Of a DNA stretch of 62,097 nucleotides, positions 25,877-34,829 are shown piece after piece. Both the position numbers and the translations under genes were made by a program. The DNA lies in the NCBI RefSeq assembly GCF_023716925.1, contig NZ_JAMQQG010000021.1, positions 35,666-97,762 of the forward strand. Direction: 5' to 3'. Position 1 is the first letter of the stretch; each line of letters begins with the position of its first letter. The notes beneath the pieces were generated by a model. The model had not been told where the DNA came from. It saw only the letters and a program-made list of their open reading frames with translations, and made no database searches. The DNA comes from Frankia sp. R82. Lineage in GTDB: Bacteria > Actinomycetota > Actinomycetes > Frankiales > Frankiaceae.

Positions 25877-25912
25877 CTGCGGATCGAGGGCCGATATCTC
25901 ATCCGCAGATGC
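25873..25912 (-). promoter_or_regulatory. 12-bp perfect palindrome over the MFS start codon
   Basis: GCATCTGCGGAT (25873-25884) and ATCCGCAGATGC (25901-25912) are exact inverted repeats with a 16-bp centre. The left arm includes the MFS start codon. It is either a repressor operator (exporter genes are commonly controlled by ligand-sensing repressors) or an mRNA hairpin hiding the start. Confidence 0.6.
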
Positions 25913-26066
25913 GGATAGAAACTAACACAGAATCCGAAGGCTCGGGCCTGCTACCTGCGTTCCGTCCGACCGCCGCCTGGCCGCCCTACCGCCGCCCGGC
26001 CCACACCACCGTCACCCCTGCGTCCGGCTCCGGCCCGCACGTCTTCCGCACGTCCTCCGGAGGCCG

Positions 26067-26759
26067 TCAGCGCTCCCGAGCGAGGTAGCCGTGGCCCAGC
26101 AGCCAGGTGACGTCCACTCGCCCCGGCGCGCCGGGGATGAGGGTTCCGTCCAGCTGGTACTGCAGGCCACCGCCCGGCTGCCCGAACCATCCCGCAATCG
26201 GTCCGCCGTAGACGGCAAACGGCCGCAGCACCCGGTACTCGTGATGGTCACAGCCGGCCGCCGGGGTGTCGACCAGGCTCGACGGTGGGATCGAGCGTTC
26301 ACGGTAGGGAGTGTCCGCCGGCGCGAGATAACGACCGCCCTCGGCGCCGTACCGATCGACCTCCTGCCCGGGCGCGAGGACGGTCGCGACCTTCACCGGC
26401 GTGCCGTCGGAGCGGACGACAAAGCCATCCAGCGGCGGGTAGCGCCAGCCGGCGGCGGCCGGATCCCAGAAGACCTGCAGGAATCGCTGTTGCGGAAAGT
26501 CTCCGGTGCGGGACCAGAAGAACAGCTGACGGCCAACCTCGCCCAGCAGCGGCAGACTCGCCGGCCCAAGCCGGACGTCTCCCTGATACAGCTGCGACGA
26601 GCAGGTCTCGAGCGAGACCGGGGGCAGCTGGACGGCCGGAGCCGGCACCACGCCGACCGGCGGCGACGCTGCCGATGGCGCTGCCGAGACCGCCGTCGAC
26701 CCACCGAGCACGAGCGCCAGGGCGCCCGTCGCCGACGCGACGAACCTCCGAACCCGCAC
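26067..26759 (-). CDS. Secreted TNT-domain protein (NAD+ glycohydrolase toxin type)
   Basis: Predicted 230 residues; GTG at 26759 has GGAGGGG eight bases upstream (a TTG at 26774 is less likely). The N-terminus is a Sec signal peptide (VASATGALALVLGG, then a cleavage-like AVSAAPSA). The C-terminal half matches the tuberculosis necrotizing toxin domain: GQEVDRYGAEGGRYLAPADT, then YRERSIPP, YRVLRPFAVYGGPIAGWFGQPGGGLQYQL (in pieces), including the conserved Arg and the Gln in GLQYQ. Such domains cleave NAD+. No separate immunity gene is seen beside it; the convergent and divergent neighbours are an MFS transporter and PhzF. Confidence 0.8.
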   Translation of the reverse strand: MRVRRFVASATGALALVLGGSTAVSAAPSAASPPVGVVPAPAVQLPPVSLETCSSQLYQGDVRLGPASLPLLGEVGRQLFFWSRTGDFPQQRFLQVFWDPAAAGWRYPPLDGFVVRSDGTPVKVATVLAPGQEVDRYGAEGGRYLAPADTPYRERSIPPSSLVDTPAAGCDHHEYRVLRPFAVYGGPIAGWFGQPGGGLQYQLDGTLIPGAPGRVDVTWLLGHGYLARER

Positions 26760-27033
26760 GCGCCACCCCTCCAACCATCACCGTCAGCATGTGATCGTGG
26801 CGCACAGTAGCAGTGCTGTGGCGCGCGGGGGGTGCGGTCGAGCATGGCCAGGACCCGGCGTGGCGCGTCCTGGCGCCGTCGACCCGCCGGTCCAGCCCCA
26901 CAGACGTAGCGCCGTACAGTCGTCGAGACGAGGAAGCACCGGGCGCGCAGCCGCCGAGGTGCCGAGGTGCCGACCGTCCGGTTGCCGGACTGGCGTCGAC
27001 ACCGCCGCGATCAGCCCAACTACGCTGCACGAC

Positions 27034-27972
27034 ATGACGAACGTGGACGGCCACCACCCCGCCCGAACGTCGCCGTCACGGACGCCGGGCGGATCACCAG
27101 CGCCCGGCAGGACGGTCGCACGGTTGCCGGCACGGACGCCGATGGGACGACCGTTTCGCCAGGTGGACGTCTTCACCGCCACGCCGCTGCTGGGCAACCC
27201 GGTCGCCGTGGTACTCGACGCCGCCGATCTCGATTCCGCGACGATGCAGGCCTTCGCCCGCTGGACCAATCTCTCGGAGACCACCTTCGTCCTGCCACCG
27301 ACGTCACCGGCGGCGGACTATCGGGTGCGGATCTTCACCCCGTCGACGGAGCTACCCTTCGCCGGGCATCCCACGCTCGGCACCTGTCATGCCTGGCTGG
27401 AGACGCAGCCGGACGGGGCGAGCCGCACGCACCTCGTCCAGGAGTGCGCCGCCGGCCTCGTGCCACTGCGACGCGGCCCGGACGGCCTTGCCTTCGCCGC
27501 ACCGCCGCTGCGCCGGTCCGGTCCCGTCGATCCGGCCCGGCTACCCGGGATCGCGACGATGCTGGGCATCTCGCCGGACGACATCGTCGAGGCCGTCTGG
27601 GCGGACAACGGCCCGGGCTGGATCGCCATCCTGCTCGACAGCGCCGAGGCGGTGCTCGCACTGCGACCGCACGACGTCGACGGAGCCCTCGGCGTGGTCG
27701 GCCCCTGGCCGACGGGTTCGACCACGGCCTTCGAGGTCCGCGCCTTCCTCGGCCAGGGCGACGCCACCGTGGAGGACCCGGTGACCGGCAGCCTGAACGC
27801 GGCTGTCGCCCAGTGGCTGCTGGGCACTGGGCGGGCTCAGGCGCCCTACGCGGCAAGCCAGGGCGCAGCCGTGCACCGCGCCGGACGGGTGCAGATCTCC
27901 ACCGACGCCGAGGGCATCGTCTGGGTCGCCGGCGAGACGATCACCTGCCTGAGCGGTACGGTCCTGATCTGA
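27034..27972 (+). CDS. PhzF family isomerase-like protein
   Basis: Predicted 312 residues from ATG 27034. The conserved fold begins at FRQVDVFTA just after a second ATG at 27142, which may be the true start since the 36 residues before it are low complexity. NLSETTFVLPP contains the catalytic Glu, and TELPFAGHPTLGTCH and DPVTGSLNAAVAQWLL are the two other family blocks. Members such as PhzF isomerise dihydro-hydroxyanthranilate; most are of unknown function. It is divergent from the TNT gene. Confidence 0.88.
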   Translation: MTNVDGHHPARTSPSRTPGGSPAPGRTVARLPARTPMGRPFRQVDVFTATPLLGNPVAVVLDAADLDSATMQAFARWTNLSETTFVLPPTSPAADYRVRIFTPSTELPFAGHPTLGTCHAWLETQPDGASRTHLVQECAAGLVPLRRGPDGLAFAAPPLRRSGPVDPARLPGIATMLGISPDDIVEAVWADNGPGWIAILLDSAEAVLALRPHDVDGALGVVGPWPTGSTTAFEVRAFLGQGDATVEDPVTGSLNAAVAQWLLGTGRAQAPYAASQGAAVHRAGRVQISTDAEGIVWVAGETITCLSGTVLI

Positions 27973-28017
27973 CCGTGCCGGCCCCGACCTGGCCAGGCCG
28001 GCTCCACGGCGACCGGG

Positions 28018-28443
28018 TCAGTTCTCGACCCAGCCGTAACGTTCCGCGATCCGAATGAGCTCGGCGCGGATCCTGACGATCTGCGTGCTCGTCAACGCGG
28101 GGTCGATCCGCAGCAGTGTCTCGGTCACCTCCTGGGTGAGCTCGCCAACCGGCAGGACATCGCACAGCCCGTCAGTGTCCTCCGCGTGCGAGACAACCCG
28201 CACCGGCGCGATCGAGGGGACAGCCGACTCCGGCGCCGACGAGCCCACGATGCGGGCCGCACTGGCTTTCAGCCCGCGCTCCCCTTCTTCAACCTTGAAG
28301 TCCATGAGGACGCCCGGCACCACGAGATGTTTTTCCACAAGCAGATCGTTCGCATGGAGAAAGATATCGTCGCCGCCGTCACTGGGGGCAATGAAGCCGT
28401 AGCCACGAACCTGGTCGAACCGAAGAACCTTACCTGTACTCAC
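28018..28443 (-). CDS. Cold-shock domain protein with C-terminal extension
   Basis: Predicted 141 residues. The cold-shock domain covers residues 1-65, with the RNA-binding motifs GYGFI (RNP1) and DIFLH (RNP2). The C-terminal 75 residues (including LRIDPALTSTQIVRIRAELIRIAERYGWVEN in two helical pieces) are an extension common in actinobacterial two-part cold-shock proteins, probably helical. It binds single-stranded RNA or DNA. It converges with phzF. Confidence 0.9.
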   Translation of the reverse strand: MSTGKVLRFDQVRGYGFIAPSDGGDDIFLHANDLLVEKHLVVPGVLMDFKVEEGERGLKASAARIVGSSAPESAVPSIAPVRVVSHAEDTDGLCDVLPVGELTQEVTETLLRIDPALTSTQIVRIRAELIRIAERYGWVEN

Positions 28444-29666
28444 GACTCACCTCAACAACACCAGAAAGATTTTGTCCCCGCCGTGACAGCCAATTCCACT
28501 CCACCACCAACACAGCGGACCCGACCTGAGGGCCCTTAGCATACCCGCCCCGCCAGCGTCCCGTGCACGGACTCCACGCTGTCACCGAACCCGCGCGACA
28601 CAAGGTCCCGCCCGACTCCATCGAACCGGGTTCATCGCCCATCCGGCCCGAGTCGGTCCTCATTGACAACCACTTCCTCAAGTGCAGCCACCACACACAC
28701 CATATCGAACGCAAGTTCGACATCCGCATTCGACTGCACTATCTTGATGGCATCAGCACACCGGTTCCCCGTCGCTACCGGGAACCGATCGTCGATCGAT
28801 CCGCTGCCACCCGGATCCACACCCATCCTCCGGTATCGGAAGGCTCTACGCGTGTCCGCACTCCCTGCTCGCACACCCGATCGGCATGTCGGCGCACCGG
28901 TCCGTGGGCCCCGCGCCCGCGCTCCACGAACCGAAGCGCGCGCACCAACCTCCCCCATCGCCCCACCCGGGTGCCAGGTCGCTCCGGCCGACCGTCCCGG
29001 TGTGCGGCCTCCCGCGACCGGGTTGCGTCCGTCGCCATGAACGCCCCATCCATGTCCCAGCAGGCCGCGCCCGTCAGTGACCAGGCTCGCAAGGTTCGGC
29101 CGCCCACCGCGGGCCCGTCCGCCGACGTAAGACTCTCGACCCCAGGGGCCGGCGGCCGCCAAGACCGCCCCCCTGAGGCGGAACGGCGCACCGCCGGTAG
29201 ACGACAGGGGCGCCCATCCTCCGGCCGGAGGAGCCAACAACCCGGCACACAGCGATCTTCGCCGCCGGCCACCGCCACAGTGCGTGAGCATGCCCCAGGA
29301 ACCAGAAGCCTGGTGAAGAGTTCAGCGGAGCCGGCTACGCGGCGATGTGGTCGGCGGGCAAGCGCCCTCGCCGCCCCACGCAGATCGCCACGAGAGATAA
29401 AAGACCAGTTCAGAGGGCTACGCAGTCGGATGTCGTCACAACCGAGAGCCAACGGCGAGATCGGCCGGATACGGCCGCCATGGCCGCTGCAACACGCTGG
29501 CCGCAGCCTCAACTACCGGCCGGCCCAATAACAGAGCGTTAGTAACATTTGATCACAGGTTCGCCCCGGGAAGGGCCAAAACAGACGAAAGGAGTATTCT
29601 TGCACTCGTGCCGAACGTTGCGGCGGCGTCAGGCGGGCGGACGCCGTTGTCCGACCACCTCGCGGT
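28444..29666. other. 1.2-kb stretch without a recognisable gene
   Basis: Long open frames exist on both strands but are Arg/Pro/Ala-rich with no family pattern and overlap each other. The stretch holds a perfect LexA-type box at 28705-28720 and an inverted repeat CGGTTCCC/GGGAACCG around 28761-28786. It may be the remains of an SOS-controlled gene. Confidence 0.45.
28705..28720. promoter_or_regulatory. Perfect actinobacterial SOS (LexA) box
   Basis: TCGAACGCAAGTTCGA is an exact match to TCGAAC-N4-GTTCGA, the LexA site of mycobacteria and relatives. No intact damage-response gene follows on the plus strand; on the minus strand the cold-shock gene begins 262 bp away. Its right end overlaps TTCGAC (28716-28721), which with TATCTT (28740-28745) could be a weak plus-strand promoter. 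Confidence 0.7.
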
Positions 29667-29900
29667 TCAGGCCGCCGCGGGAGACGCAGGGGCAGCCATC
29701 CAGGCCAGGTCCGCCACCGTCACCACGAGACGACTGGCAATATCGTCGGCATCCAGGCCTCGGTCGAGCGCCTCTCGCAGGGCGATTCCGCGTACGGTCC
29801 GTAGTTCCAGACGTCGCGGATGGTCCGCCCACATCAGCTGGTCCGCGAGCCTGGCCCGCTCGACCGGATCCGTTACCTGCAGCACGTCGTCATAGGTCAT
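29667..29900 (-). CDS. Small helical protein, possible HTH
   Basis: Predicted 77 residues from ATG at 29900 (GTG just before it). The product is charged and helical: DPVERARLADQLM, LRTVRGIALREALDRGLDADDIASRL (two pieces), VTVADLAWMA. The second half could be a helix-turn-helix of the kind found in small regulators, but no named family is recognised. Codon use looks genuine, with GC-rich third positions. It stands alone. Confidence 0.5.
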   Translation of the reverse strand: MTYDDVLQVTDPVERARLADQLMWADHPRRLELRTVRGIALREALDRGLDADDIASRLVVTVADLAWMAAPASPAAA

Positions 29901-30163
29901 CACGGGCCAACATGGTTACGGTTTGGCGGACGTTTCGCAACATTGCAGTAGCGATATTTTTGCCACGGTCCAGGCCGAGCCGCCCGGCCATGGCCGTTCC
30001 CTGTCATGGTCCTGTCCCGCAACCCGGCACCGATCTTCTTCTGTACCGGCTCGCCGCATGACCACCGAGCCACCACCGGACACTTTGGGCGAACAAAGCG
30101 TCACATGCCGTGTTTCCCCTGGTGAAGTGCCGCACGCTGCGGGCCGGGGCCCAGGGCGACGAG

Positions 30164-30991
30164 CTACTGGAGGGCAGGGGCGCCAGCTTCGGCCCCGAGC
30201 CACTGGCCGGCGATCCGCAGAAGGTCACCGGAACCACGGAGCCGGGAAAGCGCATCATCGACACTCTGGGCCAGCGGGTTTCCCCTCTCGAACACCATGC
30301 CCAGCTGGTCAGCTGGTTCCGCGCCGAAGAACTGTCCGAGGATGAACGCGTTCGGAAGGGTATGCGTCAGCGCGAAGGCCGTCACAAAATCGACGACGAT
30401 GCCGTCGATCGGCCCGTTTTCCAACGCCTCGGCCGCCTCGTTCGTGTCGGCAAAGACGGCAGGTTCCTGCACGGGCGCGATCAGTTTGGCGATTGTCTCC
30501 TGGCCGTTTCCGGTGGCCCGAACCCCGAGCTTGGCGTCACGGAGAGCAGCCAACGTGGTCACCTGCGCGATCCGCGAGGTCCTCAGTGCTACGACCGTCT
30601 GCGGGATGGTGTAATAGCCGACGCTGAGATCGACGTTTTCGCGAAGCTGCGGACTGATCGCCACGTGGTCGATGTCGATATCGAAGGATTTTTTGCCCGC
30701 CGCGATCGCGTCGTTGTGTGACACGGTCGTCCAGCGCACCCGGTCTGCGGAGAAGCCGAGTTTCGCGGCAATGGCGTAGGCGAGGGCACTTTCGAATCCA
30801 CGGCCGTTCGTCGGTTGGCCGTCGGCGAACCACGGAGTGTCGAACGGCGCGCTCGTCGCGAACGTCAGCTGACCCTGGTGGACGAGGTTCAGGTCGCCGT
30901 CTCCGGCAGACGATCCCGAACAGGCGGCCAGCATGACCAGCAGCACACTGATCGTCGCGAGCACGCCGAGCCGCCGCGGGCGTGCGGACAT
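30164..30991 (-). CDS. Amino-acid ABC transporter-type substrate-binding lipoprotein (family 3)
   Basis: Predicted 275 residues; ATG with GGGAGG upstream. The signal ends in the lipobox LAAC near residue 24. The rest follows solute-binding family 3: GQLTFATSAPFDTPWFA, GRGFESALAYAIAAKLGF, DIDIDHVAISPQLRENVDLSVGYYTIPQTVVA (pieces) and DGIVVDFVTAFAL. It should bind a polar amino acid or a small cyclic compound. No permease or ATPase gene lies next to it, so it is an orphan. Confidence 0.82.
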   Translation of the reverse strand: MSARPRRLGVLATISVLLVMLAACSGSSAGDGDLNLVHQGQLTFATSAPFDTPWFADGQPTNGRGFESALAYAIAAKLGFSADRVRWTTVSHNDAIAAGKKSFDIDIDHVAISPQLRENVDLSVGYYTIPQTVVALRTSRIAQVTTLAALRDAKLGVRATGNGQETIAKLIAPVQEPAVFADTNEAAEALENGPIDGIVVDFVTAFALTHTLPNAFILGQFFGAEPADQLGMVFERGNPLAQSVDDALSRLRGSGDLLRIAGQWLGAEAGAPALQ

Positions 30992-31180
30992 AGGGGCCTC
31001 CCGTGATGCCCACCGTCTCGCGGTGGCGCGCCGGACGAAAAGTGAGCAAAAGGGTCTTACGTGAGGAAGCAGCTCACAGTATGGCCGGGCGACTACCCGC
31101 TCCTCGCGGGTGCCCCGCTCTGTCTTCGCCGGGTACCCCCAGGCGGTGGCCCCCGCGGTCGATCCGTGACGCGGGCCGGC

Positions 31181-32596
31181 TCAGGCTGTCGCGACCACCG
31201 GCGACCCGACGTACACGCCGCGTGGACGCAGACGCAGGGGACGTTCCTGGTACTCCTCCAGGGCATGCGCCAACCACCCGGCGGTCCGCGCCACGGCGAA
31301 AATCACCTCGCCGGCGTCTGCGGGCATGTCCGCGGCAAGGGTGAGCACGGCCAATGCCAGGTCGATGTTGGGGCGCAGGGCGCGTTCCCGCCCGGCCGCC
31401 TCGACGAGTTGACGGGCTGCCGCGCACGCATCCTGCGCAGCCGGCACCGTGCTCAGCGCCTGCAACAGGGCCCGGGCCCGAGGATCACCGTCAGGATAGG
31501 CGGGGTGCCCGAATCCCGGCACCGGTTGACCCGCGCGCAACCGTTCGGAGAGCACACCGACGGCGTCGTCTCCTGCCAGAACCTCTGCGATCAGGCGGTG
31601 GGCGAGTCGGCTCGCCCCACCGTGCAGCGGGCCGTCCAGCGCGGCGAGTCCGGCTGCGACCACAGCGTATGGATCGGCCCGAGCCGAGGCCGCAACCCGG
31701 GCCGCAAACGTGGACACGGCAAGATCGTGATCTGCGAGCAGGCCCAGGGCCTGGTCGAGGCAGCTCACCGCGCCCTGCTCGCCGACCAAGCCGGTGAGCC
31801 GCTGCCACAGCCGTTCGGCCAGCGGCGCCGCGTCACCGGCCGCGGAGGCCAGGACGGACGGGGGCCCCGGCAGGGCAGCCACGAGTGCCGCGACGAGCGT
31901 GCGGGCGGTGAGCAGGACGCTGTCCTCCCGCAGATCGAAGCGCAGCGGATCGTTCGCCGCCGCGAGGGAGACCGCGATCCGCAGCCGGTCGGTCAGCCGA
32001 GCGCGCGCCGGCACCAGCGCACCGACCTGCTGGAGCATCGCGGCAAGCTCAACGGGCACGGCGAAGGGTGCCCGCGGTTCGAATCGCCCGTGCCAGAGCC
32101 AGCCGGCGACCTGTTCGAACGGGCGATGGGCAGCAAGCTCGACGGCATCGACGCCTCGGTAGTAGAGGCGGCCGTCGCGGATGACGGTGACCCGGGTACG
32201 CACCGCCGGCAGACCGGGATCGTTCTCGGACCACAGACCCACCCCACCCGCACCAGACCCACCAGACGCTTTGGCAGCCGTGACGGCAACGCTCGGACCG
32301 ACGGCACCCGTCCGTACCGCGCCATCGCCGCCAACCAGACCTCCGTTGAACCTCGGGACGACCTCGACAGGCGGGCGCGCCTCCGCGTAGGCGGAGATCT
32401 CACCGCCACGCAAGCCTGCGCGCCCGCTGCCGCGCAGCTGCTCCACTTCGGCGGGGTCGAAGGTACTGCCGCGCCGGCCAGGCTCGCGCTGACTGTGCAG
32501 CAACCCACGACTCGCGTAGGCGTACACAGTTTCGATCTTGACCCCGAGGCGCCGCGCAACCTCCCGCGAGGTCAGCCGCTCCTGGCCGTCGTCCAC
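31181..32596 (-). CDS. Citrate synthase family protein with N-terminal HTH
   Basis: Predicted 471 residues. Residues 8-55 form a helix-turn-helix (TSREVARRLGVKIETVYAYASRGLL) of the excisionase/MerR kind, followed by an Ala/Gly-rich linker and a citrate synthase fold. Catalytic-type residues are visible: His in DGPLHGGASRL, His in GFGHPAYPDGDPRA and Asp in RPNIDLALAVL. It is divergent from a second citrate synthase gene. Fusion suggests an enzyme that also binds DNA, possibly controlling its own or the neighbour's promoter in response to acetyl-CoA or oxaloacetate. Confidence 0.85.
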   Translation of the reverse strand: MDDGQERLTSREVARRLGVKIETVYAYASRGLLHSQREPGRRGSTFDPAEVEQLRGSGRAGLRGGEISAYAEARPPVEVVPRFNGGLVGGDGAVRTGAVGPSVAVTAAKASGGSGAGGVGLWSENDPGLPAVRTRVTVIRDGRLYYRGVDAVELAAHRPFEQVAGWLWHGRFEPRAPFAVPVELAAMLQQVGALVPARARLTDRLRIAVSLAAANDPLRFDLREDSVLLTARTLVAALVAALPGPPSVLASAAGDAAPLAERLWQRLTGLVGEQGAVSCLDQALGLLADHDLAVSTFAARVAASARADPYAVVAAGLAALDGPLHGGASRLAHRLIAEVLAGDDAVGVLSERLRAGQPVPGFGHPAYPDGDPRARALLQALSTVPAAQDACAAARQLVEAAGRERALRPNIDLALAVLTLAADMPADAGEVIFAVARTAGWLAHALEEYQERPLRLRPRGVYVGSPVVATA

Positions 32597-32646
32597 CCGA
32601 TCCCTCCCGCCGCTCCGGGCAAGTGTACTGGTTCACGTTGACTGAA

Positions 32647-32686
32647 ATCAATGTTGACTTCGGACACGACTGGATCAATCATTGAT
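32647..32686. promoter_or_regulatory. Operator-like palindromes in the divergent citrate synthase promoter
   Basis: ATCAATCATTGAT (32674-32686) is a perfect 6-bp palindrome around one base. A related half-match, ATCAATGTTGA, starts at 32647, 27 bp away. Both lie in the 109-bp gap between the two genes, and are the natural sites for the HTH-citrate synthase itself. Confidence 0.5.
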
Positions 32687-32705
32687 GTCGAGGAGGTCAA
32701 CCATC

Positions 32706-33956
32706 ATGGTGATCACAACGCGGGCTGCGGCTCGAGACCCTCGCGATGACGCTGCCGGCACGCACACCTCGGCTGCACCGGCGCGAGCGCCACAGGCGGC
32801 GACCGCGCCGGCACCGGGGGCACCAGGCGGGGAGGCGCCGCCCGGTCTGAAGGGGCTGGTTGTCACCCGGACCGAGCTCGGCGACGTCCACGGTCGCGAG
32901 GGCTTCTACCACTACCGCCAGTACTCGGCGATCGAGCTGGCCGAGCGCCGCAGCCTGGAGGATGTCTGGCATCTGCTGCTGTTCGGCGAGCTGCCGGACG
33001 AGGAGGCCAGGACGGCCTTCGTCGCCCGGGTGGCCCCGCTGCGCCACCTACCACCCGAGATCGCCGAGGTGCTGCCCACGCTGGTGCGGTCAGGGCGTCA
33101 TGGTGGGCCGCTCGACGGGCTGCGCACGGCGCTGTCGCTGGTCGGCGCCGCCCGCGGCATGCAATCCCTCTACGACGCCGATCCGGCCAGCCGCCTTGAG
33201 GACGCGTTGGTGGTCGGGGCGGTCACGCCGACGCTGGCAGCGGCACTGCACCGGCTGGGGCTCGGGCTGGCCCCGGTATCGCCCCGCGACGATCTGTCCT
33301 TCGCCGCGAACTATCTCTGGATGCTGCTGGGTGCGGAGCCGACCGCCGGCCAGGTGCGGGCGATCGAGCGGTATCTGATCGCCACGATCGACCATGGCTT
33401 CAACGCCTCGACATTCACCGCCCGGGTGATCGCCTCGACGGGGGCGGATCTCGCTGCCTGTGTGGTCGGCGCAATCGGCGCGCTGTCCGGTCCGCTGCAC
33501 GGCGGGGCACCGAGTCGGGCGCTGGACACCCTCGACGCCATCGGCAGTCCCGAGCGGATTGATCCCTGGATCCGGGAGCATGTCCTCGCCGGCGATCGCA
33601 TCATGGGGTTCGGCCATGCGGTGTACCGCACCGAGGATCCGCGGTCCCGGATGCTGCGCGGGGTGGCCGAGGAGTTCGGTGGCGATCTGGTCGCCTTTGC
33701 CATGCGGGTCGAGCGGCGGGTGGTGGAGCTGCTGGCCGAGCTCAAACCGGGGCGGGAGCTGCACACCAACGTCGAGTTCTACGCCGGCGTGGTGATGGAG
33801 CTGTGCGGCTTGTCCCGGGAGATGTTCACCCCGACGTTCGCCGTGGCCCGCACGATCGGCTGGACCGCGAACATTCTCGAGCAGGCCACCGATCCCCGGA
33901 TCATCCGACCGTCCGCCCGTTATGTGGGACCGCCGGCCCCACAGCCAGTGCCATAG
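32706..33956 (+). CDS. Citrate synthase (second, short type)
   Basis: Predicted 416 residues from ATG 32706 with GGAGG nine bases upstream. After a 45-residue Ala/Pro-rich start the citrate synthase domain begins (LKGLVVTRTELGDVHG). His in GPLHGGAPS near 261 and GFGHAVYRTEDPR near 301 are conserved; the usual catalytic Asp (NVDFY) is Glu here (TNVEFYAGV). It condenses acetyl-CoA or propionyl-CoA with oxaloacetate. It is divergent from the HTH-linked paralogue. Confidence 0.88.
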   Translation: MVITTRAAARDPRDDAAGTHTSAAPARAPQAATAPAPGAPGGEAPPGLKGLVVTRTELGDVHGREGFYHYRQYSAIELAERRSLEDVWHLLLFGELPDEEARTAFVARVAPLRHLPPEIAEVLPTLVRSGRHGGPLDGLRTALSLVGAARGMQSLYDADPASRLEDALVVGAVTPTLAAALHRLGLGLAPVSPRDDLSFAANYLWMLLGAEPTAGQVRAIERYLIATIDHGFNASTFTARVIASTGADLAACVVGAIGALSGPLHGGAPSRALDTLDAIGSPERIDPWIREHVLAGDRIMGFGHAVYRTEDPRSRMLRGVAEEFGGDLVAFAMRVERRVVELLAELKPGRELHTNVEFYAGVVMELCGLSREMFTPTFAVARTIGWTANILEQATDPRIIRPSARYVGPPAPQPVP

Positions 33957-34070
33957 CGGCAGCTGGCCGGCGGTGTCCGAATGCAGCGGCCGGCCGCGGG
34001 CGCGGTTCCGGCCGCGGCCATGACCTCACAGGTCATCGACGGCCTCGGCGGCGTGCGGCACTGTGAGCGC

Positions 34071-34463
34071 ATGACAGAAAACCAGGAGGTACTGCCGGTG
34101 CCGTTCCACGAGGAGTCCATCGAGCGCTATTTCGCTGCCTGGAACGCCACGGACGACGTTCTCGACAAGGCGGTGTCCGCAGCGCTGACCGAGGACGCAA
34201 CTTACACCGATCCACTGGCCGATGTTGCCGGGCATGAAGGGATTGCCGCGGTGATCCGCGGAGCCCGCGCACAGTTTCCCGGATTCGAGTTCCGGGTTTC
34301 CGGCTCGCTGGATGCCCATCACCACGTTGCCCGATTCGGTTGGGAGCTGGTCTCCCAGGCAGATGGTTCGGCACCCGTGGCAGGCTTCGACGTCGTCGCC
34401 CTTGCCGAGGACGGACGCATCCGCTCGGTCAGCGGCTTCCTCGACCGCGTTCCAGGCGCGTAG
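34071..34463 (+). CDS. SnoaL/NTF2-like protein
   Basis: Predicted 130 residues from ATG 34071. Pattern of a small polyketide-cyclase-like fold: IERYFAAWNATDD, AVSAALTEDATYTDPLADVAGHEGIAAVIRGARAQFPGFEFRV in pieces, and VAGFDVVALAEDGRIRSVSGFLD. Such proteins are isomerases, hydrolases or binding proteins; the target is not clear. Confidence 0.8.
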   Translation: MTENQEVLPVPFHEESIERYFAAWNATDDVLDKAVSAALTEDATYTDPLADVAGHEGIAAVIRGARAQFPGFEFRVSGSLDAHHHVARFGWELVSQADGSAPVAGFDVVALAEDGRIRSVSGFLDRVPGA

Positions 34464-34578
34464 AGATCCGTCAGGTTCGCCTGCCGTCGGTGTGGCATTC
34501 CCCGCCGGACCGCCACACCGGCAGCAGGTGGCCTCGATCCATACCGCTCCTCGGAGCCCGGTGGCCGATTATCACAAC

Positions 34579-34821
34579 ATGACACAAGAAAGGATTTATA
34601 TCGGCGTGGTGGGCCGAGCAGTGCGGCCTCCGCCCAACTGCGGCAGGCCGAGGTGATCGGTCGGCTGCTCGCCGAGGCCGGCTGAGCGGTCATCTGCGGT
34701 GGGCTCGGCGGAGTGATGCCGGCGGCCTGCCGCGGAGCCGCGCAGGCCGCCGGGATGACGATCGGTCTGCTGCCCGGCACGTCCCGACGCGACGGCACTG
34801 ACCATCTCGCCTGGCGCGGCT
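34579..34821 (+). pseudogene. Decayed TIGR00725/LOG-like (lysine decarboxylase fold) gene
   Basis: ATG at 34579 opens ...IYIGVVG, the N-terminal strand of this family. Another frame then continues with QLRQAEVIGRLLAEAG, runs into a TGA where a residue should be, and goes on with AVICGGLGGVMPAACRGAA and GMTIGLLPGTSRRDGTDH before similarity ends. The glycine-rich GGLGGVM block is the nucleotide site. So there is at least one frameshift, one in-frame stop and loss of the C-terminal half. HxlR starts overlap its end from the other strand. Confidence 0.8.
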
Positions 34822-34829
34822 CTCTGAGC

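Noticed and set aside
28563..29531. Long plus-strand open frame in the gene-free stretch
   Set aside because: Arg/Pro/Ser-rich composition with no domain pattern, overlapped by equally long minus-strand frames; typical of high-GC noncoding DNA.
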